64,000 nucleotides of DNA from Siderastrea radians (taxonomy: Eukaryota > Cnidaria > Anthozoa > Scleractinia > Rhizangiidae): positions 15,674,071 to 15,738,070 of the forward strand of contig OZ024892.1 of the NCBI GenBank assembly GCA_964017195.1, written 5' to 3'. The notes beneath the pieces were generated by a model. It was not told the origin of the DNA. It did not search any database and saw only the letters and a list, made by a program, of their open reading frames with translations. Positions 18,792-27,457 of the stretch are shown here, piece after piece. The position numbers were made by a program, and so were the translations under genes. The number at the start of each line of letters is the position of its first letter. Within the stretch, counting starts at the first letter, position 1.

Positions 18792-19457
18792 ATGAAAACC
18801 GTCGTGTCGTTATTGAATGGATCTCGACGTCCTGGCATCCCCTTCCCGCCCGAATTGTTACAACGGATGGATTCCTTGTATGCCTTTTACCATCAACAAT
18901 GGTGGTGTTATCGAAAAATGTTGAATCATTACAAGTGTATCAATGCCTTGTTCAATGGCATGGCGTTACTCCTGATGGCCGCGGGCATGATTGCTGGCCC
19001 GCTATTGGACAACAGCACGTTGGTAGCGTGTTTGGCGGCGGTGGGCACCGTGGTCAAAGGATGGAATGATTTTAAACAATATCGATTTAAAGTGACCATG
19101 AGTCGGTTTGCGTTTACCACCTATGCCAAAGCCTTGACCGAATTGAAAACCTATGTGAGAGGTGTCCCCTTGGAGGACCTGGAAGGATTTTTAATCAAGA
19201 TGCAAACGTTGGATGATACCATTGTGGATTTCACCCCTCCGTTACCCAAACGATGTCTCCAAGATTACCATCGTCATTTTGTGTACCAACCCTTGGAAGC
19301 TCTATGCTATGTAGACGGATGTCCTCGTCCCTTGAAACCCAAAGACTACTGGATCCATAAAAAGCCGCTCCCTCCCAGTCCTACACTCTTAGAACCATGG
19401 CCGTCCAACGACGACGACGACGACGCAGAAAAAGGAAACAACGAGGAGGAGCTTTAA
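18792..19457 (+). CDS. Two-TM protein, SLATT-like layout
   Basis: 221 residues from ATG 18792. An N-terminal soluble helix with WWCYRKMLNHYK is followed by two adjacent hydrophobic segments (~50-70 and ~75-90; short loop LLDNST), then KGWNDFKQYRFK and a long helical cytosolic part. This layout (helix, 2TM hairpin, helices) resembles SLATT proteins, which in bacteria accompany SLOG proteins as effector membrane modules. The resemblance is architectural only. It could instead be a virion membrane or egress protein. Its 3' end overlaps the next ORF by 61 bp. Confidence 0.6.
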   Translation: MKTVVSLLNGSRRPGIPFPPELLQRMDSLYAFYHQQWWCYRKMLNHYKCINALFNGMALLLMAAGMIAGPLLDNSTLVACLAAVGTVVKGWNDFKQYRFKVTMSRFAFTTYAKALTELKTYVRGVPLEDLEGFLIKMQTLDDTIVDFTPPLPKRCLQDYHRHFVYQPLEALCYVDGCPRPLKPKDYWIHKKPLPPSPTLLEPWPSNDDDDDAEKGNNEEEL

Positions 19458-19735
19458 TGCGTCGCAAACCCCGTTTGGTGGATAAAATTGCCCATGGCAT
19501 GAGTATGTTTCTCTCAGGCCCCGCGCCTGGGTTTGGACTTGCTTTAGGCAAATTAGGCGGGCAAGCCTTAAAAGGCATTACCGATAATGTACAACATTAC
19601 CGGCGACAACGAGGTGGGGGTTGGTGGTCCGATTTCAAACGCAATACCCGTCAAGGTTATAAAGAGACGCAGGATGCGATCAAACAAAACAAAGCCCTTC
19701 AACGTGTGTTGTCACACCCCACGCGTCCATGGTGA
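19397..19735 (+). CDS. Arg-rich small protein with two QRGG motifs
   Basis: 112 residues: RRRRRRRKRKQRGGA at the start, a Gly-rich hydrophobic stretch (GPAPGFGLALGKLGG), a second RRQRGGGWW and a basic helical tail. Probable core/DNA-binding virion precursor, with the two QRGG sites as candidate cleavage points. Overlaps the preceding gene. Confidence 0.6.
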   Translation: MAVQRRRRRRRKRKQRGGALMRRKPRLVDKIAHGMSMFLSGPAPGFGLALGKLGGQALKGITDNVQHYRRQRGGGWWSDFKRNTRQGYKETQDAIKQNKALQRVLSHPTRPW

Positions 19736-19899
19736 GGAGAAGAAGATTACGACGACGTCGTCGTCAACGAGGCGGTTTTTTAAACCTATTGGTCCCCGCC
19801 ATGGTAGGATTAGGGAAAGCCGTGGCCTTGGAAACGGATAAACGTATAAAACGCACGATCCAAAAAGCCAATCAACGCTATCGTCGTCGTCATCGATAA
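19729..19899 (+). CDS. 56-residue Arg-rich core-like protein
   Basis: ATG 19729 overlaps the previous stop region; TAA at 19897-19899. Layout is RRRRLRRRRRQRGG, a hydrophobic segment (FLNLLVPAMVGLGKAVAL), then a basic tail ending RRRHR. Clearly the same design as the 63-residue protein at 14355 (shared RQRGG, LVPA, GLGKA/AVGKA). Likely a paralogous mu-like core peptide. Confidence 0.6.
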   Translation: MVRRRRLRRRRRQRGGFLNLLVPAMVGLGKAVALETDKRIKRTIQKANQRYRRRHR

Positions 19900-19902
19900 A
19901 AG

Positions 19903-20229
19903 ATGCAACGTCTTCGACGTCAATTACCGTTTTTACGGTCCATGTTACAAGAAGCCAATGGTTCCAAACGTCAAGAGTTGTTACAACATGCCAATGCCGA
20001 TCAAATCAATGCTGTGAGTGAATTGGTTTTGAACTTCTTAAAAAACAAGATTCCTGTCACCCCACCCATCCTGGCTAAACTTCAACCCTATAAAAAGGTG
20101 CTACGCGATTTGGGACGTCGTCGACATTCCATCAAAAAACGGCGTGCGTGGTTAGTCCGACAAAAAGGACGCGGCTTGTTTCAAGGACTTCACGAGGTGT
20201 TATGTCAATGTGCTCGACCGACCCGTTAA
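19903..20229 (+). CDS. Conserved Polinton small helical/basic protein
   Basis: 108 residues with N-terminal LRRQLPFLRSML, a helical middle (NADQINAVSELVLNFLKNKIP), basic segment KKRRAWLVRQKGRG and hydrophobic end. It resembles a small protein I associate with cnidarian Polinton-like loci, where the equivalent of RQKGRGL often reads RGG; this is recollection, not a search result. Function unknown. Confidence 0.55.
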   Translation: MQRLRRQLPFLRSMLQEANGSKRQELLQHANADQINAVSELVLNFLKNKIPVTPPILAKLQPYKKVLRDLGRRRHSIKKRRAWLVRQKGRGLFQGLHEVLCQCARPTR

Positions 20230-20441
20230 CCCTGGCCACATGGATCACCCTGTTACAAGAGGCCAATCGGGCCACCGACAAGTGGAAAAACGACTGTTAT
20301 TATTGGAAGCATAAATATCACCTGTTGTATCGAGAGTACCAACATATGTTGAGGACCCGTCTTTGTGAGAGCTGCCGTGAGATAGAAGAGGGGGAACTTT
20401 GCCCCGACTGTAGTCAACCCCTATGGACGAGGTCTACATGA
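20202..20441 (+). CDS. Small zinc-ribbon-like protein
   Basis: 79 residues from ATG 20202, overlapping the previous gene by 28 bp and the next by 19 bp. Aromatic-rich helix (CYYWKHKYHLLYREYQ) followed by CESCRE...CPDC, a four-cysteine CxxC...CxxC knuckle that could bind zinc. Function unknown. Confidence 0.55.
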   Translation: MSMCSTDPLTLATWITLLQEANRATDKWKNDCYYWKHKYHLLYREYQHMLRTRLCESCREIEEGELCPDCSQPLWTRST

Positions 20442-21076
20442 TTCCCCAGAAGGACTTGAAGCAACTCATTCAATATTACAAAGGAGAACTCACCGAAAAT
20501 GCCTTGTTGAACAAAGCCGCGACGCTGGCCGCTAAAAAACATGTCTTGTTAGCCAATCCCGAATTACCCCCCGCCGTGGTCAATGCTCAAACCAAACCGT
20601 TGAGTCAAGAATTAATCAAGTTAACCAAACGCATTCGTCAATTTCCCGGAGGCGTGGGGGTCGGCGCACCGGGGGCCCCGCCAGGCGATGAAGAAGAAGA
20701 AGAAGCCGGGGATTTGGTGACGGGACCCGTGGAACAATGGTTGAAGCGCATGATAAAAGGAAGTCCGTCCACCCCCAAACCCCCCATTACCCTTGCCACC
20801 AAGAAAGGTAAAGGAGCAGTCACCACTGGTAAAATTGTCAAGAAAGGGAGCCCATCCACTAGTCGAGGGGATCTACAATCGCGTTTAGAAGCCATTCGAG
20901 AACAACGCAAGACGTTGGAAAAAAAGTTAGCCGACAGTGGTAAAGGCAAAGGCAAAGGCAAAGGCAAAGGCAAAGGCGTCTCCCGTGAAGTGCAAGCATT
21001 AAAACCCTTACCCGGTTGGGAAGATTGGCACCGAGGCAAAAAGTTACGACGTCGATTGGATTACGACAGTGAGTAA
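20423..21076 (+). CDS. Uncharacterised protein with KG-repeat tract
   Basis: 217 residues. Helical N-terminus (LIQYYKGELTENALLNKAATLAAKKH), acidic linker DEEEEEAGD, a KGKGKGKGKG tract (~173-184) encoded by a GGCAAA hexanucleotide repeat, then a basic C-terminus. Possibly an internal virion/scaffold protein; no family recognised. Five residue differences from copy 2, the most of any Polinton protein here, so it evolves fast. Confidence 0.6.
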   Translation: MDEVYMIPQKDLKQLIQYYKGELTENALLNKAATLAAKKHVLLANPELPPAVVNAQTKPLSQELIKLTKRIRQFPGGVGVGAPGAPPGDEEEEEAGDLVTGPVEQWLKRMIKGSPSTPKPPITLATKKGKGAVTTGKIVKKGSPSTSRGDLQSRLEAIREQRKTLEKKLADSGKGKGKGKGKGKGVSREVQALKPLPGWEDWHRGKKLRRRLDYDSE

Positions 21077-21080
21077 AAAG

Positions 21081-21437
21081 ATGCCCCCTAAGAGGAGGAG
21101 GAGACGGGGCGTGAAACGCCGTCAACGAGGAGGGGCAGTGGATGTCCAAAAATGGATTGCTAAAACCGGCAAAGAATTTCATTGGCCTGGCTATCAGTAC
21201 ATGGGCTCTGGGACGCATTTAGCCAAACGTCTAAAACGTGGGGATCCAGGGATCAATCGCTTGGACCAAATTGCGAAACAACACGACATTGATTACAGCC
21301 GTGCCAAGAATTTGCAAGAGAAATGGAAAGCCGATACCAAGATGATCCAAGCCATTGATCGATTACCCGGCAAGAAAACCAAGACGGAACGCGTGGTCAA
21401 GAAAATCATGCAAGCCAAGAAACGTTTAAAATTGTAA
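21081..21437 (+). CDS. Phospholipase A2-like virion protein (copy 1)
   Basis: 118 residues from ATG 21081. Basic N-terminus with RRQRGGA, then a parvovirus-VP1-type PLA2-like domain: calcium-loop segment YMGSGT (40-45), GDPGINRLDQIAKQHDIDY with the catalytic H68-D69 pair. In viruses such domains act on endosomal membranes during uptake. Ser43 in the loop is Pro in copy 2 (YMGPGT, the usual form), so activity of this copy is doubtful. Short for a secreted PLA2 and without a signal peptide. Confidence 0.78.
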   Translation: MPPKRRRRRGVKRRQRGGAVDVQKWIAKTGKEFHWPGYQYMGSGTHLAKRLKRGDPGINRLDQIAKQHDIDYSRAKNLQEKWKADTKMIQAIDRLPGKKTKTERVVKKIMQAKKRLKL

Positions 21438-21506
21438 AAAAACTTTAATGACACCCCCAGTTACATGTTGAGTAAATAAAAAATGAAAATGTCAAGCATT
21501 GTCTCT

Positions 21507-22407
21507 TTACGAAACAAAGTCCTCCAAATCAAAGTCAGACTCCTAGGGGCTCCATGGGCCCAAATCATGGAAAACATCCTGCAAAGAGTCGTCCGATGGC
21601 ACGTCCGTTGACTCCTGTAGGAGGTTGTCTAAAAACCCCCTTTCCCTCGTCCCACAAGTCACAAGAAGAATCCAGGGGAGCCCCTGAAGCCCTGTCCATT
21701 ATTATGACCTCCTGGCCGGGCGAGAAGGAGTCCCAAAAGCCTTGCCTAAAATCGCCCACACGGACCGTCAGGGAAAGGTGTCCTGTTGCAGAGGGACGAG
21801 GTGAGAGGGAGTCCCAAAAGCCTTGCATAAAGTCGTCCACACAGACCGTCAGGGAAAGGGGGCCCAAGGCTTGGTGTTTTTCCTGCGTTCTCTGTCGTTC
21901 CGCGAGCCCTCTTGCTATTCGGTTGGCATACCTGGTTCGGTACCGGGGTTGGGAGGTCTGGCGCTCTGCCATTTCATCATCGTCGTCGTCGTCGGTGAGG
22001 GGGAGGCCCTTACGTTTCTTGGCCCGATACCGTCGTTTCTGGGCAGCGACTCGCTCGGGATGCCTGGCCCGATAGCGTTGTTTCCGGGCGGCTTCTCGCT
22101 CGGGATGGTTGGCCCGATACCGTCGTTTCTGGGCGGCGACTCGCTCGGGATGCCTGGCCCGATAGCTTTGTCTCTGGGCGGCGACTCGCTGGGGATGCCT
22201 GGCCCGGTACCTGGCGTTAACGACCCGTCGCCGCGCCCGTCGTTGGGCTTCTTTCGCCCGGAGCTGTGCGAGTTCATCGGGGCTGTCGTCGTCGTCGCTG
22301 GTGGTATCCGTCGTGGTGGTGGTGGTGAGTTCGTCGGGGCTGTCGTCACTGTCGTCGTTTGGCGGAGGACGTCTGGCGGGGCGTTTGATACGCTTGATGC
22401 GCGGCAT
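21507..22407 (-). pseudogene. 15-residue-repeat protein, frameshifted (copy 1)
   Basis: From ATG 22407 the frame gives 280 residues ending at 21565, because a C5 run (21636-21640; C4 in copy 2) shifts the last ~55 codons. N-terminal basic/acidic segment (DDSDDSPDEL), then four to five 15-residue repeats (YRARHPERVAAQKRR), then DDFMQGFWDSLSP/GDFRQGFWDSF repeats. The intact C-terminus is described for copy 2. Confidence 0.7.
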
Positions 22408-22732
22408 CAGGAGAGGGCGGCGGTGCTGGTGGGGGCGTGAGGGGACGTTTAAACTGATAACGCCAATAGGGGCAGCAGAAGTCTAGCCCCTCCACGAACC
22501 ACTCACACGTTAGTTGAGGGTAGCACAGCTGATGCAAGCGGGTGGCTCGTGCTGTCCGGGTTGCCTGGGCTGCCTGTTTGAGGCGCTCCCTCTCTTTCAA
22601 CAGTTCACCAAACTCTGTGACTCCTGAGTCCAACACCCACTCCGCCTTCACCTTCTCTAAAATTTCTTCCACTTCTAACTGCTCCACGAAATCTTCAAAC
22701 TCTTTCAACAGCTTTTCATGGGTAGAGTCCAT
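22346..22732 (-). CDS. Uncharacterised acidic/Pro-rich protein
   Basis: 128 residues from ATG 22732, the first start after inverted TATAAAA (22764-22770). Acidic helical N-terminus (KEFEDFVEQLEVEEILEK), Cys/Trp-rich centre (CEWFVEGLDFCCPYW), then PPPAPPPSP. Divergent from PolB. Overlaps the repeat-protein gene and could be its first exon if spliced. Confidence 0.6.
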   Translation of the reverse strand: MDSTHEKLLKEFEDFVEQLEVEEILEKVKAEWVLDSGVTEFGELLKERERLKQAAQATRTARATRLHQLCYPQLTCEWFVEGLDFCCPYWRYQFKRPLTPPPAPPPSPDAAHQAYQTPRQTSSAKRRQ

Positions 22733-22763
22733 TTTGAGATGACTCACCTCGAGGGGCGATCTG

Positions 22764-22926
22764 TTTTATAGTCTCTCATTCATTCCCATCATGCCCATGG
22801 ACCCTAACTAGAGAGGGGGGAGGGGGGTCCCCCCACCCCGTCCCACCCCTCCCAGAGACCCCCGTGGCCATGCTTGGTGATTGGTTCCTTCCCCTCCCAC
22901 GTGACCTTTTGGTTCTCTATAAAAAA
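22764..22926. promoter_or_regulatory. Promoter module B (bidirectional, PolB side)
   Basis: Minus TATA (TATAAAA, 22764-22770), G/C palindrome (~22814-22836), inverted CCAAT (GATTGGTT, ~22880), E-box CACGTG (22898-22903) and plus TATAAAAAA (22918-22926) 33 bp upstream of the PolB ATG. Inverted homologue of the module at 7680-7835. Confidence 0.75.
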
Positions 22927-22958
22927 CGAACCCCGATCACCAGCGAGTTCATCTGATC

Positions 22959-25900
22959 ATGTCCTCTCACCAAGAGGAGGAGGAACCAGGCCCAAGTGGC
23001 CTCGCCCGCCATGACCAGTTCGCTTTGCTAGGCCCAGAACACGAGACGACTTCCTGTCATGGCCCTTTATTATCCCATGAAGAGATGCCGGACAGTGACG
23101 ACGACCTCTGTCATGAGGCAATGGATCATTTAGAACGGCAACATGCGTTTCAAACCCAACTCCTTCAACTAAGTAGCGGAGGTGGTATGGATACCAATGA
23201 AGAGGGTGCCTTCGACTTTGAACTCCAACGTTTTGTGGATCGGAGGAGTCAACGCCTGGGGGTACAAGAACGTCATTTCAAGACCCAGTTACGCCAAAGG
23301 GGGACCTTGATTCCAGGTCAAAACATTACCCAAGCTCTCCAAGATGGATTACGTCGAGCCGTCGATCAAGTGTTAACCACCACCCCCGACCTCCACGATC
23401 AAGATCGCCTCTACTTCACCATCGCCTCGGACAGACTCCATAATAATTTTCAGGGGTGGGGATTACGTGCAGGTGAATGGCGTCGAGACACAGAGCGTGT
23501 GGAGGCCCTGTTCCAACGTTTAGCCCAAGCCTTGAATAGCAACGAACAATTTGAAATGGACGATTCCTTTCAAGTATCCATCACTCAAGTCCATCATGCT
23601 CCTCAGGGAACCGGAAAACCTCGTCGGACCAAGCCGGGTCATCCCACCATGCAACTATTAACAGCCAACAAACGGAGTGTCATCGAAATAAAGAACAACG
23701 ATGACCTCTGTTGTGCCAGAGCCCTCGTCACGGCCAAGGCCAGAGTGGACCAACACCCGAAATGGCACAGCATTCGCCAGGGGAAGGGGTCACTACAAAG
23801 GGAACTCGCGTTGCGGCTCCATGACGAAGCTCGCGTCCCTCCAGGTCCTTGCAGTTACGATGCCTTGACGGCCTTCAGCAAAGCCCCCTCCCTCACCGGT
23901 TACCAGATCATCCTGGTGGATGCCAACCGTTCTTATCACATCACTACCTTTGGACCCCTTCAAGACAAACAACTGATCCTACTGCACAACCAAAACCATT
24001 ACGATGTCATTACCCGTTTGCCGGGGTTTTTCGGGTCCAGTTATGTCTGTGCTGATTGTTGGAAACCCTACAACACCGAGGGACTCCATCGATGCACCAA
24101 AAACAAGTTGTGCGGAGCCTGTCGACAGAAAGATTGTGCCGATTTTATTTATGCCAACCCCCGACACCTCAAAGCCACTCAACGTTGCCAGTCGTGTCAT
24201 CGGGACTTTTTCGGACCCGCGTGTTCGGAAGCCCATACCAGCAAGACCCACGCGGGCAAACCCGCCACGGACCTCCAGTCCTCCGTGTGCTCTCAACGAC
24301 ACCGATGCCCTGACTGTTATCAACAAAATGTGGGCTTGTCCCGCATTCAACGTCACCATTGTTACCACGTGGATTGCCCTTCTTGTCACCAGTACGTCCA
24401 CGCCGACAAACACCGTTGTTTCATACAAAGAGCCCCCAAACCTCAAGACGAGAAGAAGAGAAAGAGGACCCGTCAAAAAGGTCCTCGCGCCAAACGAGGT
24501 GCCGCCGCCGCGGAACCCCATGCCTCCGAGGAAGAGGAAGACGTCCTACCTCCCTTACACATCTTCTTTGATATTGAAGCCATGCAACCCCACGAAAAAC
24601 ACATTGCGAATCTCGTCGTGGCCGAAACCGAAGACAACGATGAACCCAAGGCTTTCCAAGGTCCCTCCTGTATCCGCGACTTTCTGCAATGGTTGGATAC
24701 CTTGGCCCTCCACGATACCCGTCAAGTCAATGTCATCGCTCATAATTTTCAAGGGTACGATGGGTACTTTATCATCCAAGAATACTATGGGGACAACCGG
24801 ATCGTTGAACAACTCCGCAACGGATGTAAACTCTTAGAGATCAAGCACGATCGCATTCGGTTCATCGATTCAATGAGTTTCTTCCAGATGCCCCTCTCCG
24901 CGTTTCCCAAAACCTTTGGTTTGACAGAACTCTGCAAAGGGTATTTCCCACACAAGTTCAACCTGCCCCGTGATGAGTATCAAAACTACGTGGGCATCCT
25001 CCCCTCACGCGACTACTACATGCCTGAGACCATGTCACTCGAAGGAAGACAAGCCTTCGAAACCTGGCATCAACAACAACGCGACCAGGGTGTGGTGTTT
25101 AACTTCCAAAAAGAGTTGTTGGCCTATTGCAGCTCAGATGTACGTCTCCTCAAACAAGGATGTCTGACTTTCAAACGCATGTTTGAAGACTTGACCGGCT
25201 TCAATCCTTTCGATCACGTCACCATTGCCTCGGCTTGTAATCGAGATTTACGTATGAACCGGATGATCCCTAACAGTATTGCCAGTGAACCCACCAGTGG
25301 TTGGAAGAAGAATAACATGAATCAGTCCCACTCAGCCCTCCACTGGTTAACCTGGTGCGATCACCAACTACGTCAACGCGCCCTCCAAGATCTCAACCCC
25401 GACGATCTACTGGCCAGTGCCTATCCAGACCCTCATCGCCATTACATACAACATGTCCGAAATGGCGGCGAGTATAAGATCCCCGGGACCAACTTCCATG
25501 TGGATGGTTATTGCCCCGACACCCACACCGTCTACGAATTTCAAGGGTGTTTCACCCACGGATGCCCTACCTGTTATCCCAATCGCCACGAAAAACATCC
25601 CCGCAACTATGATCGGACTATGCATGACGTCTATGACGCCACCCAAGACAAAGTCCAAAAGCTTACCAAACAAGGGTACAACGTCATTCAAATGTGGGGA
25701 TGTGAATGGGACCACCTCCGAGACACCCAACCAGAGATCGACACCTTCGTCCGGGAACTCAACTTTATCCAACCTCTTCAACCTCGAGAGGCTTTCTGTG
25801 GAGGTCGTACCAATGCCATCAAACTCTACCATCATATCACCCCCGGCCAAAAGATCCACTACATCGATGTCACCTCCTTGTACCCGTGGGTGAACAAGAC

Positions 25901-27155
25901 CTCCACCTACCCCAAAGGACATCCCACCATCCTTTCACAACCGGGTCACACTGACATCCATCAGTACTTTGGCCTAATCCAATGCAAAGTCCTGCCTCCC
26001 CGTGAACTGTACCATCCCGTGCTGCCTTACCGTCATGACGACAAACTGCTCTTTCCACTCTGTGCCCGTTGTGTGGAAGAAGAAATGGCCAAACCTCTTT
26101 TGGACAGATCCTATCATTGCCCTCACACCGACGAACAACGCGCCCTCACCAGTACCTGGTGCAGCCCCGAATTAGTCAAAGCCGTCGAGCTCGGGTACCA
26201 AGTCCTGTACATCCACGAAGTCTGGCATTTTGAAGAAACCTGTGAGGGGCTCTTTGCCGATTATGTCAACACCTGGCTTAAAATTAAACAAGAAGCTAGT
26301 GGGTGGCCTAAACAAGACATGTCCGAAGAAGAAAAAAGGAAATACATTCATGATTACTACGAGAAGGAAGGTATTCAGTTGGAATACGACAACATCAAAA
26401 AGAACCCCGGCCTACGAACATTAGCCAAGCTCATGCTCAATTCTATGTGGGGCAAGTTTGGACAACGCCTCAACAAGACCCAAATCCAAGCCTTTGATGA
26501 TCCTCATGCCTTCCACCGTTTCTTGGATACCGATACCTTAGATGTACGTCACGTGTCCGTGATCAATGACGACATGGTTGAGGTGCACTACCAACATCAA
26601 AAAGAGGACATCCGCGTGTCACCCAACCTCAACATTTTTGTGGCCTGCTTCACCACCTGCCACGCCCGCCTTAAATTGTATGACGCCCTGGAACGCTTAG
26701 GGGAGAGAGTCCTCTACTTTGACACCGACTCCGTCATCTACCTGGAGGAAACACCCACTCAATTCCAACCTACCTTGGGTTCCTATCTAGGGGACTTCGC
26801 CTCCGAATTAGAGGACGATGAATACATCCAAGAATTTGTCAGCGGAGGACCCAAGAACTACGGGTATGCTACTAATAAGGAAAAGGTGGAGTGCAAAGTC
26901 AGAGGCTTCCGACTCAACAGTGAAGGACACACCCAGTTGAATTACGACGTCATGCGTCAGAATGTCAAAGATGAAATAGAAAGACCCCTCCCAAAACCAC
27001 GCCAAAACCAGGTGATCAACTCCCACCAAATTGTACGGGATCCAACAAACTACCAACTGTACACCTTTCCCCAAAGGAAAGATTACAAACTGGTCTACGA
27101 CAAGAGAGTCATCGATCCCCGCACCTTCAAGACCTACCCCTATGGCTACCAATGA
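22959..27155 (+). CDS. PolB: Protein-primed family B DNA polymerase
   Basis: 1398 residues. N-terminal extension ~1-360 contains C251-C252 (DLCCARAL) and H347-D349 (NHYDVI), faintly OTU-like. A Cys/His-rich zinc region follows at ~364-490. Exonuclease motifs: D538-E540 (FFDIEAMQ), N596/D601 (AHNFQGYDGYF), Y723/D727 (YCSSDVRLL). Polymerase motifs: A DVTSLYP at 970-976, B NSMWGKFG around 1161-1168, C D1255-T-D1257 (YFDTDSVIY). All catalytic residues are present, so the enzyme may be functional. Length is typical or a little long for Polintons. It replicates the linear element from a protein primer, probably its own N-terminal part. Confidence 0.95.
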   Translation: MSSHQEEEEPGPSGLARHDQFALLGPEHETTSCHGPLLSHEEMPDSDDDLCHEAMDHLERQHAFQTQLLQLSSGGGMDTNEEGAFDFELQRFVDRRSQRLGVQERHFKTQLRQRGTLIPGQNITQALQDGLRRAVDQVLTTTPDLHDQDRLYFTIASDRLHNNFQGWGLRAGEWRRDTERVEALFQRLAQALNSNEQFEMDDSFQVSITQVHHAPQGTGKPRRTKPGHPTMQLLTANKRSVIEIKNNDDLCCARALVTAKARVDQHPKWHSIRQGKGSLQRELALRLHDEARVPPGPCSYDALTAFSKAPSLTGYQIILVDANRSYHITTFGPLQDKQLILLHNQNHYDVITRLPGFFGSSYVCADCWKPYNTEGLHRCTKNKLCGACRQKDCADFIYANPRHLKATQRCQSCHRDFFGPACSEAHTSKTHAGKPATDLQSSVCSQRHRCPDCYQQNVGLSRIQRHHCYHVDCPSCHQYVHADKHRCFIQRAPKPQDEKKRKRTRQKGPRAKRGAAAAEPHASEEEEDVLPPLHIFFDIEAMQPHEKHIANLVVAETEDNDEPKAFQGPSCIRDFLQWLDTLALHDTRQVNVIAHNFQGYDGYFIIQEYYGDNRIVEQLRNGCKLLEIKHDRIRFIDSMSFFQMPLSAFPKTFGLTELCKGYFPHKFNLPRDEYQNYVGILPSRDYYMPETMSLEGRQAFETWHQQQRDQGVVFNFQKELLAYCSSDVRLLKQGCLTFKRMFEDLTGFNPFDHVTIASACNRDLRMNRMIPNSIASEPTSGWKKNNMNQSHSALHWLTWCDHQLRQRALQDLNPDDLLASAYPDPHRHYIQHVRNGGEYKIPGTNFHVDGYCPDTHTVYEFQGCFTHGCPTCYPNRHEKHPRNYDRTMHDVYDATQDKVQKLTKQGYNVIQMWGCEWDHLRDTQPEIDTFVRELNFIQPLQPREAFCGGRTNAIKLYHHITPGQKIHYIDVTSLYPWVNKTSTYPKGHPTILSQPGHTDIHQYFGLIQCKVLPPRELYHPVLPYRHDDKLLFPLCARCVEEEMAKPLLDRSYHCPHTDEQRALTSTWCSPELVKAVELGYQVLYIHEVWHFEETCEGLFADYVNTWLKIKQEASGWPKQDMSEEEKRKYIHDYYEKEGIQLEYDNIKKNPGLRTLAKLMLNSMWGKFGQRLNKTQIQAFDDPHAFHRFLDTDTLDVRHVSVINDDMVEVHYQHQKEDIRVSPNLNIFVACFTTCHARLKLYDALERLGERVLYFDTDSVIYLEETPTQFQPTLGSYLGDFASELEDDEYIQEFVSGGPKNYGYATNKEKVECKVRGFRLNSEGHTQLNYDVMRQNVKDEIERPLPKPRQNQVINSHQIVRDPTNYQLYTFPQRKDYKLVYDKRVIDPRTFKTYPYGYQ

Positions 27156-27363
27156 GAGATCAAAAAACAAGATCGTCGATTGTGATCACTGTGATCGAGA
27201 ACATTTGGCGCCACCACCACCACCCCCATTCTACAGTTCCTTTGCCATACCTTTGATCCGAAATCATCGACGTCCACTACAACAATGGATCCGTGACAAC
27301 AATCAATGGCGAAGAATAACTCGATGTCAAAAACAATGGTGGGGACCCTCTATTGAACATTAA
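27142..27363 (+). CDS. Small protein overlapping PolB 3' end
   Basis: 73 residues from ATG 27142, overlapping PolB by 14 bp. CDHCDRE motif, PPPPPP run, Trp-rich C-terminus (QKQWWGPS). Last ORF before the right TIR; followed by AATAAA ~27415. Function unknown; may not be expressed. Confidence 0.45.
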   Translation: MATNERSKNKIVDCDHCDREHLAPPPPPPFYSSFAIPLIRNHRRPLQQWIRDNNQWRRITRCQKQWWGPSIEH

Positions 27364-27457
27364 GGAACACTCAGGAAAACCATTTTCTCAGTTATTGTAA
27401 ACAAAAGTATAACAATAAACGTGATTTATTAATTTTTTTCTCTTGTTTTCACTCCAA

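Noticed and set aside
24004..24837. 277-residue plus-frame ORF and 180-residue minus ORF inside PolB
   Set aside because: Shadow frames of the polymerase, lacking independent signals.
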